DNA of 36,043 nucleotides from Nemertoderma westbladi (GCA_032718475.1 JAUCBJ010005145.1:1-36043); one strand, 5' to 3'; counted from the stretch's first letter, positions 12,190 to 23,805 are shown. The notes: generated by a model from the sequence alone, not told the origin. Program-made: numbers and translations.

Positions 12190-15100
12190 GTGTAGTAAAG
12201 TAATGGTGAAAACATTTCGTGTGTGACAGCGTGTGTAGTAAAGTAATGATGAATACATTTCGTGTGTGACAGCGTGTTTAGTAAAGTAATGATGAATACA
12301 TTTCGTGTGTGACGGCGTGTGTAGTAAAGTAATGGTGAAAACATTTCGTGAGTGACAGCGTGTGTAGTAAAGTAATGGTGAAAACATTTCGTGTGTGACA
12401 GCGTGTGTAGTAAAGTAATGGTAAAAACATTTCGTGTGTGACAGCGTGTGAAGTAAAGTAATGGTGAAAACATTTCGTGTGTAGTAAAGTAATGGTGAAA
12501 ACATTTCGTGTGTGACAGCGTGTGTAGTAAAGTAATGATGAATACATTTCGTGTGTGACAGCGTGTGTAGTAAAGTAATGGTGAGAAAAAAACGTGTGTG
12601 ACGGCGTGTGTAGTAAAGTAATGGTGAAAACATTTCGTGTGTAGTAAAGTAATGGTGAAAACATTTCGTGTGTGACAGCGTGTGAAGTAAAGTAATGGTG
12701 AAAACATTTCGTGTGTAGTAAAGTAATGGTGAAAACATTTCGTGTGTGACAGCGTGTGTAGTAAAGTAATGGTGAAAACATTTCGTGTGTGACAGCGTGT
12801 GTAGTAAAGTAATGGTGAAAACATTTCGTGTGTGACAGCGTGTGTAGTAAAGTAATGGTGAAAACATTTCGTGTGTGACAGCGTGTGAAGTAAAGTAATG
12901 GTGAAAACATTTCGTGTGTAGTAAAGTAATGGTGAAAACATTTCGTGTGTGACAGCGTGTGTAGTAAAGTAATGGTGAGAAAAAAACGTGTGTGACGGCG
13001 TGTGTAGTAAAGTAATGGTGAAAACATTTCGTGTGTGACAGCGTGTGTAGTAAAGTAATGGTGTAAACATTTCGTGTGTGACGGCGTGTGTAGTAAAGTA
13101 ATGGTGAAAACATTTCGTGTGTGACAGCGTGTGTAGTAAAGTAATGGTGAAAACATTTCGTGTGTGACAGCGTGTGTAGTAAAGTAATGGTGAAAACATT
13201 TCGTGTGTGACGGCGTGTGTAGTAAAGTAATGGTGAAAACATTTCGTGTGTGACAGCGTGTGTAGTAAAGTAATGGTGAAAACATTTCGTGTGTGACAGC
13301 GTGTGTAGTAAAGTAATGGTGAATACATTTCGTGTGTGACAGCGTGTGTAGTAAAGTAATGGTGAAAACATTTCGTGTGTGACAGCGTGTGTAGTAAAGT
13401 AATGGTGAATACATTTCGTGTGTGACAGCGTGTGTATTAAAGTAATGGTGAAAACATTTCGTGTTTGACAGCGTGTGTAGTAAAGTAATGATGAAAACAT
13501 TTCGTGTGTGACAGCGTGTGTAGTAAAGTAATGGTGAAAACATTTCGTGTGTGACAGCGTGTGTAGTAAAGTAATGGTGAAAACAGTTCGTGTGTGACAG
13601 CGTGTGTAGTAAAGTAATGGTGAAAACATTTCGTGTGTAGTAAAGTAATGGTGAAAACATTTCGTGTGTGACAGCGTGTGTAGTAAAGTAATGATGAATA
13701 CATTTCGTGTGTGACAGCATATGTAGTAAAGTAATGGTGAAAACATTTCGTGTGTGACAGCGTGTGTAGTAAATTAATGGTGAAAACATTTCGTGTGTGA
13801 CAGCGTGTGTAGTAAATTAATGGTGAAAACATTTCGTGTGTAGTAAAGTAATGGTGAAAACATTTCGTGTGTGACAGCGTGTGTAGTAAAGTGATGATGA
13901 ATACATTTCGTGTGTGACAGCGTGTTTAGTAAAGTAATGATGAATACATTTCGTGTGTGACAGCGTGTGTAGTAAAGTAATGGTGAAAACATTTCGTGTG
14001 TGACAGCGTGTGTAGTAAAGTAATGGTGAGAAAAAAACGTGTGTGACGGCGTGTGTAGTAAAGTAATGGTGAAAACATTTCGTGTGTGACAGCGTGTGTA
14101 GTAAAGTAATGGTGTAAACATTTCGTGTGTGACGGCGTGTGTAGTAAAGTAATGGTGAAAACATTTCGTGTGTGACAGCGTGTGTAGTAAAGTAATGGTG
14201 AAAACATTTCGTGTGTGACAGCGTGTGTAGTAAAGTAATGGTGAAAACATTTCGTGTGTGACAGCATGTGTCGTAAAGTAATGGTGAATACATTTCGTGT
14301 GTGACAGCATGTGTCGTAAAGTAATGGTGAATACATTTCGTGTGTGACAGCGTGTTCAGTAAAGTAATGGTGTAAACATTTCGTGTGTGACGGCGTGTGT
14401 AGTAAAGTAATGGTGAAAACATTTCGTGTGTGACAGCGTGTGTAGTAAATTAATGGTGAAAACATTTCGTGTGTGACAGCGTGTGTAGTAAAGTAATGGT
14501 GAAAACATTTCGTGTGTAGTAAAGTAATGGTGAAAACATTTCGTGTGTGACAGCGTGTGTAGTAAAGTAATGGTGAAAACATTTCGTGTGTGACAGCGTG
14601 TGTAGTAAAGTAATGGTGAAAACATTTCGTGTGTGACAGCGTGTGTAGTAAAGTAATGGTGAAAACATTTCGTGTGTGACAGCGTGTGTAGTAAAGTAAT
14701 GGTGAAAACATTTCGTGTGTGACAGCGTGGGTAGTAAAGTAATGGTGAAAACATTTCGTGTGTGACAGCGTGTGTAGTAAAGTAATGGTGAAAACATTTC
14801 TTGTGTGACAGCGTGTGTAGTAAAGTAATGGTGAAAACATTTCGTGTGTGACAGCGTGTGTAGTAAAGTAATGGTGAAAACATTTCGTGTGTGACAGCAT
14901 GTGTCGTAAAGTAATGGTGAATACATTTCGTGTGTGACAGCATGTGTCGTAAAGTAATGGTGAATACATTTCGTGTGTGACAGCGTGTTCAGTAAAGTAA
15001 TGGTGTAAACATTTCGTGTGTGACGGCGTGTGTAGTAAAGTAATGGTGAAAACATTTCGTGTGTGACAGCGTGTGTAGTAAATTAATGGTGAAAACATTT

Positions 15101-15443
15101 CGTGTGTGACAGCGTGTGTAGTAAAGTAATGGTGAAAACATTTCGTGTGTAGTAAAGTAATGGTGAAAACATTTCGTGTGTGACAGCGTGTGTAGTAAAG
15201 TAATGGTGAAAACATTTCGTGTGTGACAGCGTGTGTAGTAAAGTAATGGTGAAAACATTTCGTGTGTGACAGCGTGTGTAGTAAAGTAATGGTGAAAACA
15301 TTTCGTGTGTGACAGCGTGTGTAGTAAAGTAATGGTGAAAACATTTCGTGTGTGACAGCGTGGGTAGTAAAGTAATGGTGAAAACATTTCGTGTGTGACA
15401 GCGTGTGTAGTAAAGTAATGGTGAAAACATTTCTTGTGTGACA
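12190..15443. repeat. Higher-order repeat block, copy 2 (3258-bp unit)
   Basis: This stretch is followed directly by a near-identical one with a constant offset of 3258 bp. Markers: CAGCATGTGTCG at 14262 recurs at 17520, and the paired ATTAATGG units near 13775-13820 recur near 17033-17078. Inside it a 633-bp sub-block is itself duplicated: the CAGCATGTGTCG marker at 14262 reappears at 14895. The ends were placed by eye where the variant pattern stops matching. Confidence 0.75.
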
Positions 15444-18400
15444 GCGTGTGTAGTAAAGTAATGGTGAAAACATTTCGTGTGTGACAGCGTGTGTAGTAAA
15501 GTAATGATGAATACATTTCGTGTGTGACAGCGTGTTTAGTAAAGTAATGATGAATACATTTCGTGTGTGACGGCGTGTGTAGTAAAGTAATGGTGAAAAC
15601 ATTTCGTGAGTGACAGCGTGTGTAGTAAAGTAATGGTGAAAACATTTCGTGTGTGACAGCGTGTGTAGTAAAGTAATGGTAAAAACATTTCGTGTGTGAC
15701 AGCGTGTGAAGTAAAGTAATGGTGAAAACATTTCGTGTGTAGTAAAGTAATGGTGAAAACATTTCGTGTGTGACAGCGTGTGTAGTAAAGTAATGATGAA
15801 TACATTTCGTGTGTGACAGCGTGTGTAGTAAAGTAATGGTGAGAAAAAAACGTGTGTGACGGCGTGTGTAGTAAAGTAATGGTGAAAACATTTCGTGTGT
15901 AGTAAAGTAATGGTGAAAACATTTCGTGTGTGACAGCGTGTGAAGTAAAGTAATGGTGAAAACATTTCGTGTGTAGTAAAGTAATGGTGAAAACATTTCG
16001 TGTGTGACAGCGTGTGTAGTAAAGTAATGGTGAAAACATTTCGTGTGTGACAGCGTGTGTAGTAAAGTAATGGTGAAAACATTTCGTGTGTGACAGCGTG
16101 TGTAGTAAAGTAATGGTGAAAACATTTCGTGTGTGACAGCGTGTGAAGTAAAGTAATGGTGAAAACATTTCGTGTGTAGTAAAGTAATGGTGAAAACATT
16201 TCGTGTGTGACAGCGTGTGTAGTAAAGTAATGGTGAGAAAAAAACGTGTGTGACGGCGTGTGTAGTAAAGTAATGGTGAAAACATTTCGTGTGTGACAGC
16301 GTGTGTAGTAAAGTAATGGTGTAAACATTTCGTGTGTGACGGCGTGTGTAGTAAAGTAATGGTGAAAACATTTCGTGTGTGACAGCGTGTGTAGTAAAGT
16401 AATGGTGAAAACATTTCGTGTGTGACAGCGTGTGTAGTAAAGTAATGGTGAAAACATTTCGTGTGTGACGGCGTGTGTAGTAAAGTAATGGTGAAAACAT
16501 TTCGTGTGTGACAGCGTGTGTAGTAAAGTAATGGTGAAAACATTTCGTGTGTGACAGCGTGTGTAGTAAAGTAATGGTGAATACATTTCGTGTGTGACAG
16601 CGTGTGTAGTAAAGTAATGGTGAAAACATTTCGTGTGTGACAGCGTGTGTAGTAAAGTAATGGTGAATACATTTCGTGTGTGACAGCGTGTGTATTAAAG
16701 TAATGGTGAAAACATTTCGTGTTTGACAGCGTGTGTAGTAAAGTAATGATGAAAACATTTCGTGTGTGACAGCGTGTGTAGTAAAGTAATGGTGAAAACA
16801 TTTCGTGTGTGACAGCGTGTGTAGTAAAGTAATGGTGAAAACAGTTCGTGTGTGACAGCGTGTGTAGTAAAGTAATGGTGAAAACATTTCGTGTGTAGTA
16901 AAGTAATGGTGAAAACATTTCGTGTGTGACAGCGTGTGTAGTAAAGTAATGATGAATACATTTCGTGTGTGACAGCATATGTAGTAAAGTAATGGTGAAA
17001 ACATTTCGTGTGTGACAGCGTGTGTAGTAAATTAATGGTGAAAACATTTCGTGTGTGACAGCGTGTGTAGTAAATTAATGGTGAAAACATTTCGTGTGTA
17101 GTAAAGTAATGGTGAAAACATTTCGTGTGTGACAGCGTGTGTAGTAAAGTGATGATGAATACATTTCGTGTGTGACAGCGTGTTTAGTAAAGTAATGATG
17201 AATACATTTCGTGTGTGACAGCGTGTGTAGTAAAGTAATGGTGAAAACATTTCGTGTGTGACAGCGTGTGTAGTAAAGTAATGGTGAGAAAAAAACGTGT
17301 GTGACGGCGTGTGTAGTAAAGTAATGGTGAAAACATTTCGTGTGTGACAGCGTGTGTAGTAAAGTAATGGTGTAAACATTTCGTGTGTGACGGCGTGTGT
17401 AGTAAAGTAATGGTGAAAACATTTCGTGTGTGACAGCGTGTGTAGTAAAGTAATGGTGAAAACATTTCGTGTGTGACAGCGTGTGTAGTAAAGTAATGGT
17501 GAAAACATTTCGTGTGTGACAGCATGTGTCGTAAAGTAATGGTGAATACATTTCGTGTGTGACAGCATGTGTCGTAAAGTAATGGTGAATACATTTCGTG
17601 TGTGACAGCGTGTTCAGTAAAGTAATGGTGTAAACATTTCGTGTGTGACGGCGTGTGTAGTAAAGTAATGGTGAAAACATTTCGTGTGTGACAGCGTGTG
17701 TAGTAAATTAATGGTGAAAACATTTCGTGTGTGACAGCGTGTGTAGTAAAGTAATGGTGAAAACATTTCGTGTGTAGTAAAGTAATGGTGAAAACATTTC
17801 GTGTGTGACAGCGTGTGTAGTAAAGTAATGGTGAAAACATTTCGTGTGTGACAGCGTGTGTAGTAAAGTAATGGTGAAAACATTTCGTGTGTGACAGCGT
17901 GTGTAGTAAAGTAATGGTGAAAACATTTCGTGTGTGACAGCGTGTGTAGTAAAGTAATGGTGAAAACATTTCGTGTGTGACAGCGTGGGTAGTAAAGTAA
18001 TGGTGAAAACATTTCGTGTGTGACAGCGTGTGTAGTAAAGTAATGGTGAAAACATTTCTTGTGTGACAGCGTGTGTAGTAAAGTAATGGTGAAAACATTT
18101 CGTGTGTGACAGCGTGTGTAGTAAAGTAATGGTGAAAACATTTCGTGTGTGACAGCATGTGTCGTAAAGTAATGGTGAATACATTTCGTGTGTGACAGCA
18201 TGTGTCGTAAAGTAATGGTGAATACATTTCGTGTGTGACAGCGTGTTCAGTAAAGTAATGGTGTAAACATTTCGTGTGTGACGGCGTGTGTAGTAAAGTA
18301 ATGGTGAAAACATTTCGTGTGTGACAGCGTGTGTAGTAAATTAATGGTGAAAACATTTCGTGTGTGACAGCGTGTGTAGTAAAGTAATGGTGAAAACATT

Positions 18401-18701
18401 TCGTGTGTAGTAAAGTAATGGTGAAAACATTTCGTGTGTGACAGCGTGTGTAGTAAAGTAATGGTGAAAACATTTCGTGTGTGACAGCGTGTGTAGTAAA
18501 GTAATGGTGAAAACATTTCGTGTGTGACAGCGTGTGTAGTAAAGTAATGGTGAAAACATTTCGTGTGTGACAGCGTGTGTAGTAAAGTAATGGTGAAAAC
18601 ATTTCGTGTGTGACAGCGTGGGTAGTAAAGTAATGGTGAAAACATTTCGTGTGTGACAGCGTGTGTAGTAAAGTAATGGTGAAAACATTTCTTGTGTGAC
18701 A
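15444..18701. repeat. Higher-order repeat block, copy 3 (3258-bp unit)
   Basis: This is the tandem neighbour of the preceding block at a constant 3258-bp offset, including its internal 633-bp duplication (CAGCATGTGTCG at 17520 and 18153). The pattern breaks near 18702-18750, where copy 2 would predict GATGAATAC units but ordinary GGTGAAAAC units are found. Confidence 0.75.
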
Positions 18702-19460
18702 GCGTGTGTAGTAAAGTAATGGTGAAAACATTTCGTGTGTGACAGCGTGTGTAGTAAAGTAATGGTGAAAACATTTCGTGTGTGACAGCGTGTGTAGTAA
18801 AGTAATGGTGAAAACATTTCGTGTGTGACAGCGTGTGTAGTAAAGTAATGGTGAAAACATTTCGTGTGTGACGGCGTGTGTAGTAAAGTAATGGTGAAAA
18901 CATTTCGTGTGTGACAGCGTGTGTAGTAAAGTAATGGTGAAAACATTTCGTGTTTGACAGCGTGGGTAGTAAAGTAATGGTGAAAACATTTCGTGTGTGA
19001 CAGCTTGTGTAGTAAAGTAATGGTGAAAACATTTCGTGTGTGACAGCGTGTGTAGTAAAGTAATGGTGAAAACATTTCGTGTGTGACAGCGTGTGTAGTA
19101 AAGTAATGGTGAAAACATTTCGTGTGTGACAGCGTGTGTAGTAAAGTAATGGTGAATACATTTCGTGTGTGACAGCGTGTGTAGTAAAGTAATGGTGAAT
19201 ACATTTCGTGTGTGACAGCGTGTGTAGTAAAGTAATGGTGAAAACATTTCGTGTGTGACAGCGTGTGTAGTAAAGTAATAGTGAAAACATTTCGTGAAAA
19301 TTACAGTTAATTTTTAATTCTGCTACAGTATTTATTGATACATCAAGGAAAGCCAACAAATTGATTATAGGATTTATTCTAGAATCTTAGATTTATTCTA
19401 GAATTTTTGCTTGCTTTTGACAAATCTTAGTTTCAAATAAAAATTAGTATATATATTATA

Positions 19461-20326
19461 TGCCCGCCCCCCATAGGCACTAGTGTGTTATAGGTACACC
19501 CCCCCTCAAATTTGTTTTACTAGCTAGTTTCTGCTATTTCTCTTTATAAACATGTTCTAGAACATGTTAGCTATTAAAATATATATATATATATGTTCTA
19601 GAATAAATATTTTTTGTTCTAGAACAATTTAAAAAAAAATTAAAAAAATTAATGTACTATTTTTATTTTTTAATAATGTTCTAGAACATGTTAGCTATTC
19701 AGAACTAGAAAAAAAAAGTTCTAGAACAAATAGTTTTTGTTCTAGAACAGTTCAAAAAATATAATTTTTTTTTTTATTTTATTAAGAATTAGTTTCATAT
19801 AATTTTTAATCTTTTCTGGCAAGATGGGTTTGGGGGGGGGGGGGGGGGGTAGCTAGTAGTTTTTTAATAGCTAATTAAAATTAACAAAATTTACTGTATT
19901 GAGTTACCGGTACCGGTACTGTATTTACTGTATTAATTAATGATATGCTTAGAATACGTATACTGTATAATATTTATCATTTAGCAGACAGCGGGTAATA
20001 GTTTCTGATCAAATCCAACAGAGCAGAAGATGGGTTTTCTTTGTGTAGAAGCGCTCAAATCTTAGCTATAGAAATTCGATTATTCTAGAAAATTCACTTT
20101 CCTTGACATCAAATAAAACATAACTAACAAAAATAATAAAATTTGTAAGCGTTTTTTAAAATTTGTTCTAGAACAAAAAATATTTGTTCTAGAACATTTT
20201 GTGATTTTTTTCAAATGTATCTCATGTTCTAGAACGTTTCATAAAAATAAATAGCAAAAACTAGGTATAGCTAGTAAAAAAATTTGAGGGGGGTGTACAC
20301 ACTAGTACCCCCCCCCCCCCATATTC
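19461..20326. mobile_element. Inverted-repeat (foldback) structure with C/G-run ends
   Basis: The left arm at about 19461-19556 and the right arm at about 20222-20326 are imperfect reverse complements. Shared elements, read inward, are a C/G run, ACTAGTGTGT, ACACCCCCCTCAAATTT, TTTACTAGCTA, TGCTATTT and GTTCTAGAACA. The C run near 20308-20320 is 13 bases. The ~670 bp between the arms holds more GTTCTAGAAC motifs and the G18 tract, and no ORF. It may be a MITE or foldback unit. Confidence 0.55.
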
Positions 20327-21272
20327 AGATTTTTTTACTAGCTATTTTAAAGCAGTTTTTTTTAGAACATTATATTAATGTTCTAGAACATATCCCGTGG
20401 CAAACAAATATATTTATTTTTTATGGTAGCGGTAGCTAGTATTTTTTGTTTAGCTAGTGATTTAAAAAAATTTACTGGCTATATTTAAGCGCAGCTTTAT
20501 TTCTTTCAAAAATGGAATTGAAAAGTGTAAAAGAAAATCAAATACTGGAATTACCTGTACATGGTTTATTTATAGGCCTAGAACTGCATTTTTAAAACAT
20601 ATGTCATTGTTACTATGGCAACATTGTAGAGTTCTAGAACAATAGAAAAGTATTATATACTATTCTAGAACATAAATAAAATAAAAAATATAATGTTCTA
20701 GAACATATAGCTAGTTTTTTTTTAATTTTAAAATAGCTAGTAAATTAAAAAAATATCTAATTTGGTAGATACATTTTCTAATAAATAAATAATATAAATA
20801 AATAAAAATTTTTGTATTACTACCGGTAGCTATTTTAAATTTGAAAAATAACTAGCTATATGTTCTAGAACATTATATTATTTGTATTATTTATGCTCTA
20901 CAGTAGAATATTGTCACATAATACATATAATATTACATAAATAAAATAAAAATTTATAATGTTCTAAAACATATAGCTAGTTTTTTTTTAATTTTAAAAT
21001 AGCTAGTTTTTTTTTAATTTTAAAATAGCTAGTAAATTTAACAAATAATACAATTTGGTACCGGTAGATAAATTTTTTAATAATAATATATAAATAAATT
21101 TTTTTTTATTACTAGCTATTTGAAATTTAAAAATAACTAGCTATATTTTCTAGAACAATGATTTTTTTATTTGATTTTTGTTCTAGAATAGTGTATATTA
21201 TATATTTTTTCTTCTAGAACTCTTCACTGTTGCCATGATAACAATGATTTATGTTATAAAAATGGGATAGTT

Positions 21273-21944
21273 CTTTTTACAGAACACAGCAGAACACAGT
21301 AGAACACAGCAGAACACAATAGAATACAGGCGGAACATAGGCGAACATAGCTGTAATTAAAATCTACACCAAAAAATAACACACTTGGGAAAGTACCGGA
21401 CTTAATCATACAACTGTAAGATGTCAATTACATATTTAAATTAAATGGCGGTTTTCCATATCCTCCAAAATAAATTACCTGATCAGAGTTGCCCGATCAG
21501 CTGTTCGGTTAGGCCTGTACCTGTTACTAGTCCAGCAGTCTGCCTGTCAGCCTGTTCCAGTACTGCAGTAGGCCTAGTGCTGTAGAGACATGTTCAGACA
21601 GACAGATGTAGGCATTTACCGGCAATTACCGGGCACAGTGTAGAGTATATTACCAATGTACTGATGTAGGCCTACTCAGCTACCGGTACTGTACTGCTGT
21701 AGAACTAACCAACTCTCCATGGTTACAGGATGATGAGAAGTAATTTATTTTGGAGGATATGGAAACCGCCATTTAATTTAAATATGTAATTGACATCTTA
21801 CAGTTGTATGATTAAATCCGGTACTTTCCCAAGTGTGTTATTTTTTGGTGTAGATTTTAATTACAGCTGTGTTCGCCTATGTTCCGCCTGTATTCTATTG
21901 TGTTCTGCTGTGTTCTACTGTGTTCTGCTGTGTTCTGTAAAAAG
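21273..21944. mobile_element. Near-perfect inverted repeat, ~205-bp arms and 261-bp loop
   Basis: The left arm (21273-21478) and right arm (21740-21944) are reverse complements. Only two differences were found by eye: a one-base T-run length change in GGCGGTTTTCC and one C/T substitution near ACCGGACTTAATC. Each arm ends in a short array of AGAACACAGC-like 10-mers (CTGTGTTCTG on the other strand). The 261-bp loop is less AT-rich and contains AGGCCT words. No target-site duplication was recognised. Such identity implies a recent origin or ongoing gene conversion. A 68-codon ORF in the right arm (21790-21996) has no sign of function. Confidence 0.85.
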
Positions 21945-22520
21945 ATATATCCATAAAAATGCAGTTCTATACGGAACTGTTACCAGAAAGAAATAAAAGC
22001 AACCTACAGTACCCTGTTGATTAAATCAAATACGCGTTCTAGAACATTTATAAAAAAGTTGAAAAAACTAGTTAGTATAAAAAATGTGTTCTAGAACAAA
22101 ATATTTATCAAAATTGATAACTAGCAGATGTTCTGTAACATAAAAAATTTCCACGTTTTAAAAATGTTCTACAACAAAATATAACTTGTTCTAGATCATA
22201 ATTTAAAAAAACTATTATGAAATGTTGTAGAACACTTTACACAAACACTATCACAGCTAGCAAACTTGTACATTTTTTGTATGAAATTAAAATGGTGGGA
22301 CGGGCGGAACTCTAGCCGTTATAGTCTAATAGTAGGCCAAGATTCTACGCTCAAGATGGCTAGTAAATGGCAGTTGCGTGGCCTAATGCTCTACAGTAAA
22401 TGTATTGCCCTAAATAGTTCTACAAAATAGGCAATAGTACCATACCGTACCGCTTTGTAAAACAACTTTTTGAGTAGTTTTACGCCGCGTTTTCTTACGG
22501 CAGAGAAAATATTCTAGAAT

Positions 22521-23009
22521 TATATAATTAAATGGTAACCCAGGTAATTATAGTAATGATGATTGATGACATCATATTCAACCCCCTCAGAAATATAGAT
22601 AAATATTAATAGGTATGAAAATAAGACGATTTTTAAGGGACGTGTAAGAAAGGGGGCGATAATCAAGAGAAAGCCCATCGAATGACGAAGAAAAAATTTA
22701 CATTACAAACTGGTATGTCTACATGTATAGTGTAAAGTATTAATTACTAAATTAGGAACAACTCACTACATGATGGGACGAACCACGATGTATGGTGAAT
22801 CCTTACCCCCATTGCATTATAAATTAACTAGAGACGGGCCTAGCGGCCCGTGAAGCAAGTCGTAGGAGACGATCCGAGTCAAGTAAAAGCTTTTTGTTCG
22901 GTCTGATAATAAATTCGTGTGAGGGTAGTCCCGGTGGTGTACGATAAATTTTCTAGACAACTTCAAACTATAATTAATCATCTAATGAATTATAAAAGCT
23001 GTTGCAGCT
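22521..23009. other. Intergenic sequence with no recognised feature
   Basis: No ORF of note, RNA gene or repeat was recognised. A small palindrome GGGCCTAGCGGCCC lies near 22836. The sequence is less AT-rich than the block before it. Confidence 0.5.
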
Positions 23010-23303
23010 CCCTTACTGGTAACTAATTACTCTTATCTATATCCAGACAGCTTTATCATTGACTTTTGACCCCTAATTAGCTTTACACAAGCAGCACGTT
23101 TTTAATATTACTTGTATCCAAGCACCCCACCCCCTCTCATGACACCTCTGATTACTAATTACTCTTACCTATTTATTTATTTATTTCATATTTATTCCAG
23201 ATAATTCCAATATATATATATGAATATATATAGACATCCATAAACTACAGTAAATATTAGAAATAGCACATTTTGCCTATATCCAGCCGTCTGGAGTTCT
23301 ATA

Positions 23304-23760
23304 GTCTGCCGCTAGAGGGCGTATTATCTAAAAATTAACATCTTCTCTAACTTTGTTATTTTCATTCCGATTAGGTTTAAACTCGGTAGGCATCTACTAC
23401 GGCATAGGCTATATCTTTTACGGAGTCGCAGAGTAGTCTGAAGTTCCCCCGTCTGCTATTGGAGGGCGTATTATTTGAAAATTAACATCTTCTCTAACTT
23501 TGTTATTTTTAATCCCCTTAGGTTTAAACTCGGTAGGCATCTACTATATCATAGGCTATATATTTTACGGAGTCGCAGAATAGTCTGAAGTTCCACAGTC
23601 TGCCGCTAGAAGGTGAAATGTCTCAAAGTGAAAACCGGATCTCATTTTATTGTTTTTAAACCATTTAGGCTGAAACTTGGTAGACATCTACTATGGCATA
23701 GGCTTACTTTACCGAGGAGGTTGATCGACCCGCAGTTCTCCAGTCTGCCGCTAATGACTC
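23304..23760. repeat. Three ~147-bp tandem units in the left foldback arm
   Basis: The marker GTCTGCCGCTA (or its variant GTCTGCTATTGG) recurs at about 23304, 23451, 23598 and 23742, giving spacings of 147, 147 and 144 bp. Each unit also contains a TTAGG(T/C)TNAAACT(C/T)GGTAG block and CATCTACTA(C/T). The first two units are the most alike. The right arm has the same marker at about 27905, 27759 and 27614 in reverse, so it holds one unit fewer. Confidence 0.75.
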
Positions 23761-23805
23761 GGATTTAGTACCTGAGGCACTCCTAAAGCCTCGAGTTTTA
23801 GGTTT

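Larger units (their letters stand above)
2616..19296. repeat. 16.7 kb minisatellite array of a 43-bp unit (about 390 copies)
   Basis: A 43-bp unit with the core GTAGTAAAGTAATGGTGAAA recurs head to tail without interruption. Each unit also has GTGACAGCG upstream of the core and CATTTCGTGT after it. Most units differ by zero to two substitutions. Recurrent variants are GTGTTTAG for GTGTGTAG, GTTTGACAG for GTGTGACAG, GACGGCG for GACAGCG, AATACATT for AAAACATT, and GATGAATAC. From about 6430 rightward, 31-bp units lacking 12 bp (GTGACAGCGTGT) are interspersed. From about 7285, units appear in which AAACATTTCG is replaced by an A-run followed by CG. Because 43 and 31 both equal 1 modulo 3, the minus strand cycles through all frames and carries few stops, so long ORFs translate to a 43-residue His/Thr-rich repeat. 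No ATG lies in the unique flanks to start such an ORF, which argues that it is non-coding satellite DNA. Confidence 0.97.
19297..22520. repeat. AT-rich block dense in TTCTAGAA palindromes and AGCTAG words
   Basis: About two dozen GTTCTAGAAC-type palindromes occur, for example near 19549, 19616, 19677, 19738, 20164, 20187, 20381, 20631, 20695, 20861, 22037 and 22087. They are mixed with AGCTAGT/ACTAGCT words, ACCGGTACCGGT (19905), poly-A/T tracts and a run of 18 G at 19832-19849. A ~70-bp stretch around 20690-20760 is repeated around 20950-21035. No gene is visible. Each palindrome has the nTTCnnGAAn shape of a minimal heat-shock element, but the dispersed, low-complexity setting makes a repeat-derived origin more likely than a single regulatory element. 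Confidence 0.7.

Noticed and set aside
2525-19359. Many long minus-strand ORFs (up to 886 codons) of a His/Thr-rich 43-residue repeat
   Set aside because: They are the same satellite read in different frames. The rightmost one can only start in unique sequence with a TTG, not an ATG, and the repeat explains the openness. They are not annotated as genes.
21790-21996. 68-codon plus-strand ORF with Cys-rich CVLLCS-like repeats
   Set aside because: Its Cys/Leu repeats come from the TGTTCTGCTG short array at the end of the inverted-repeat arm.
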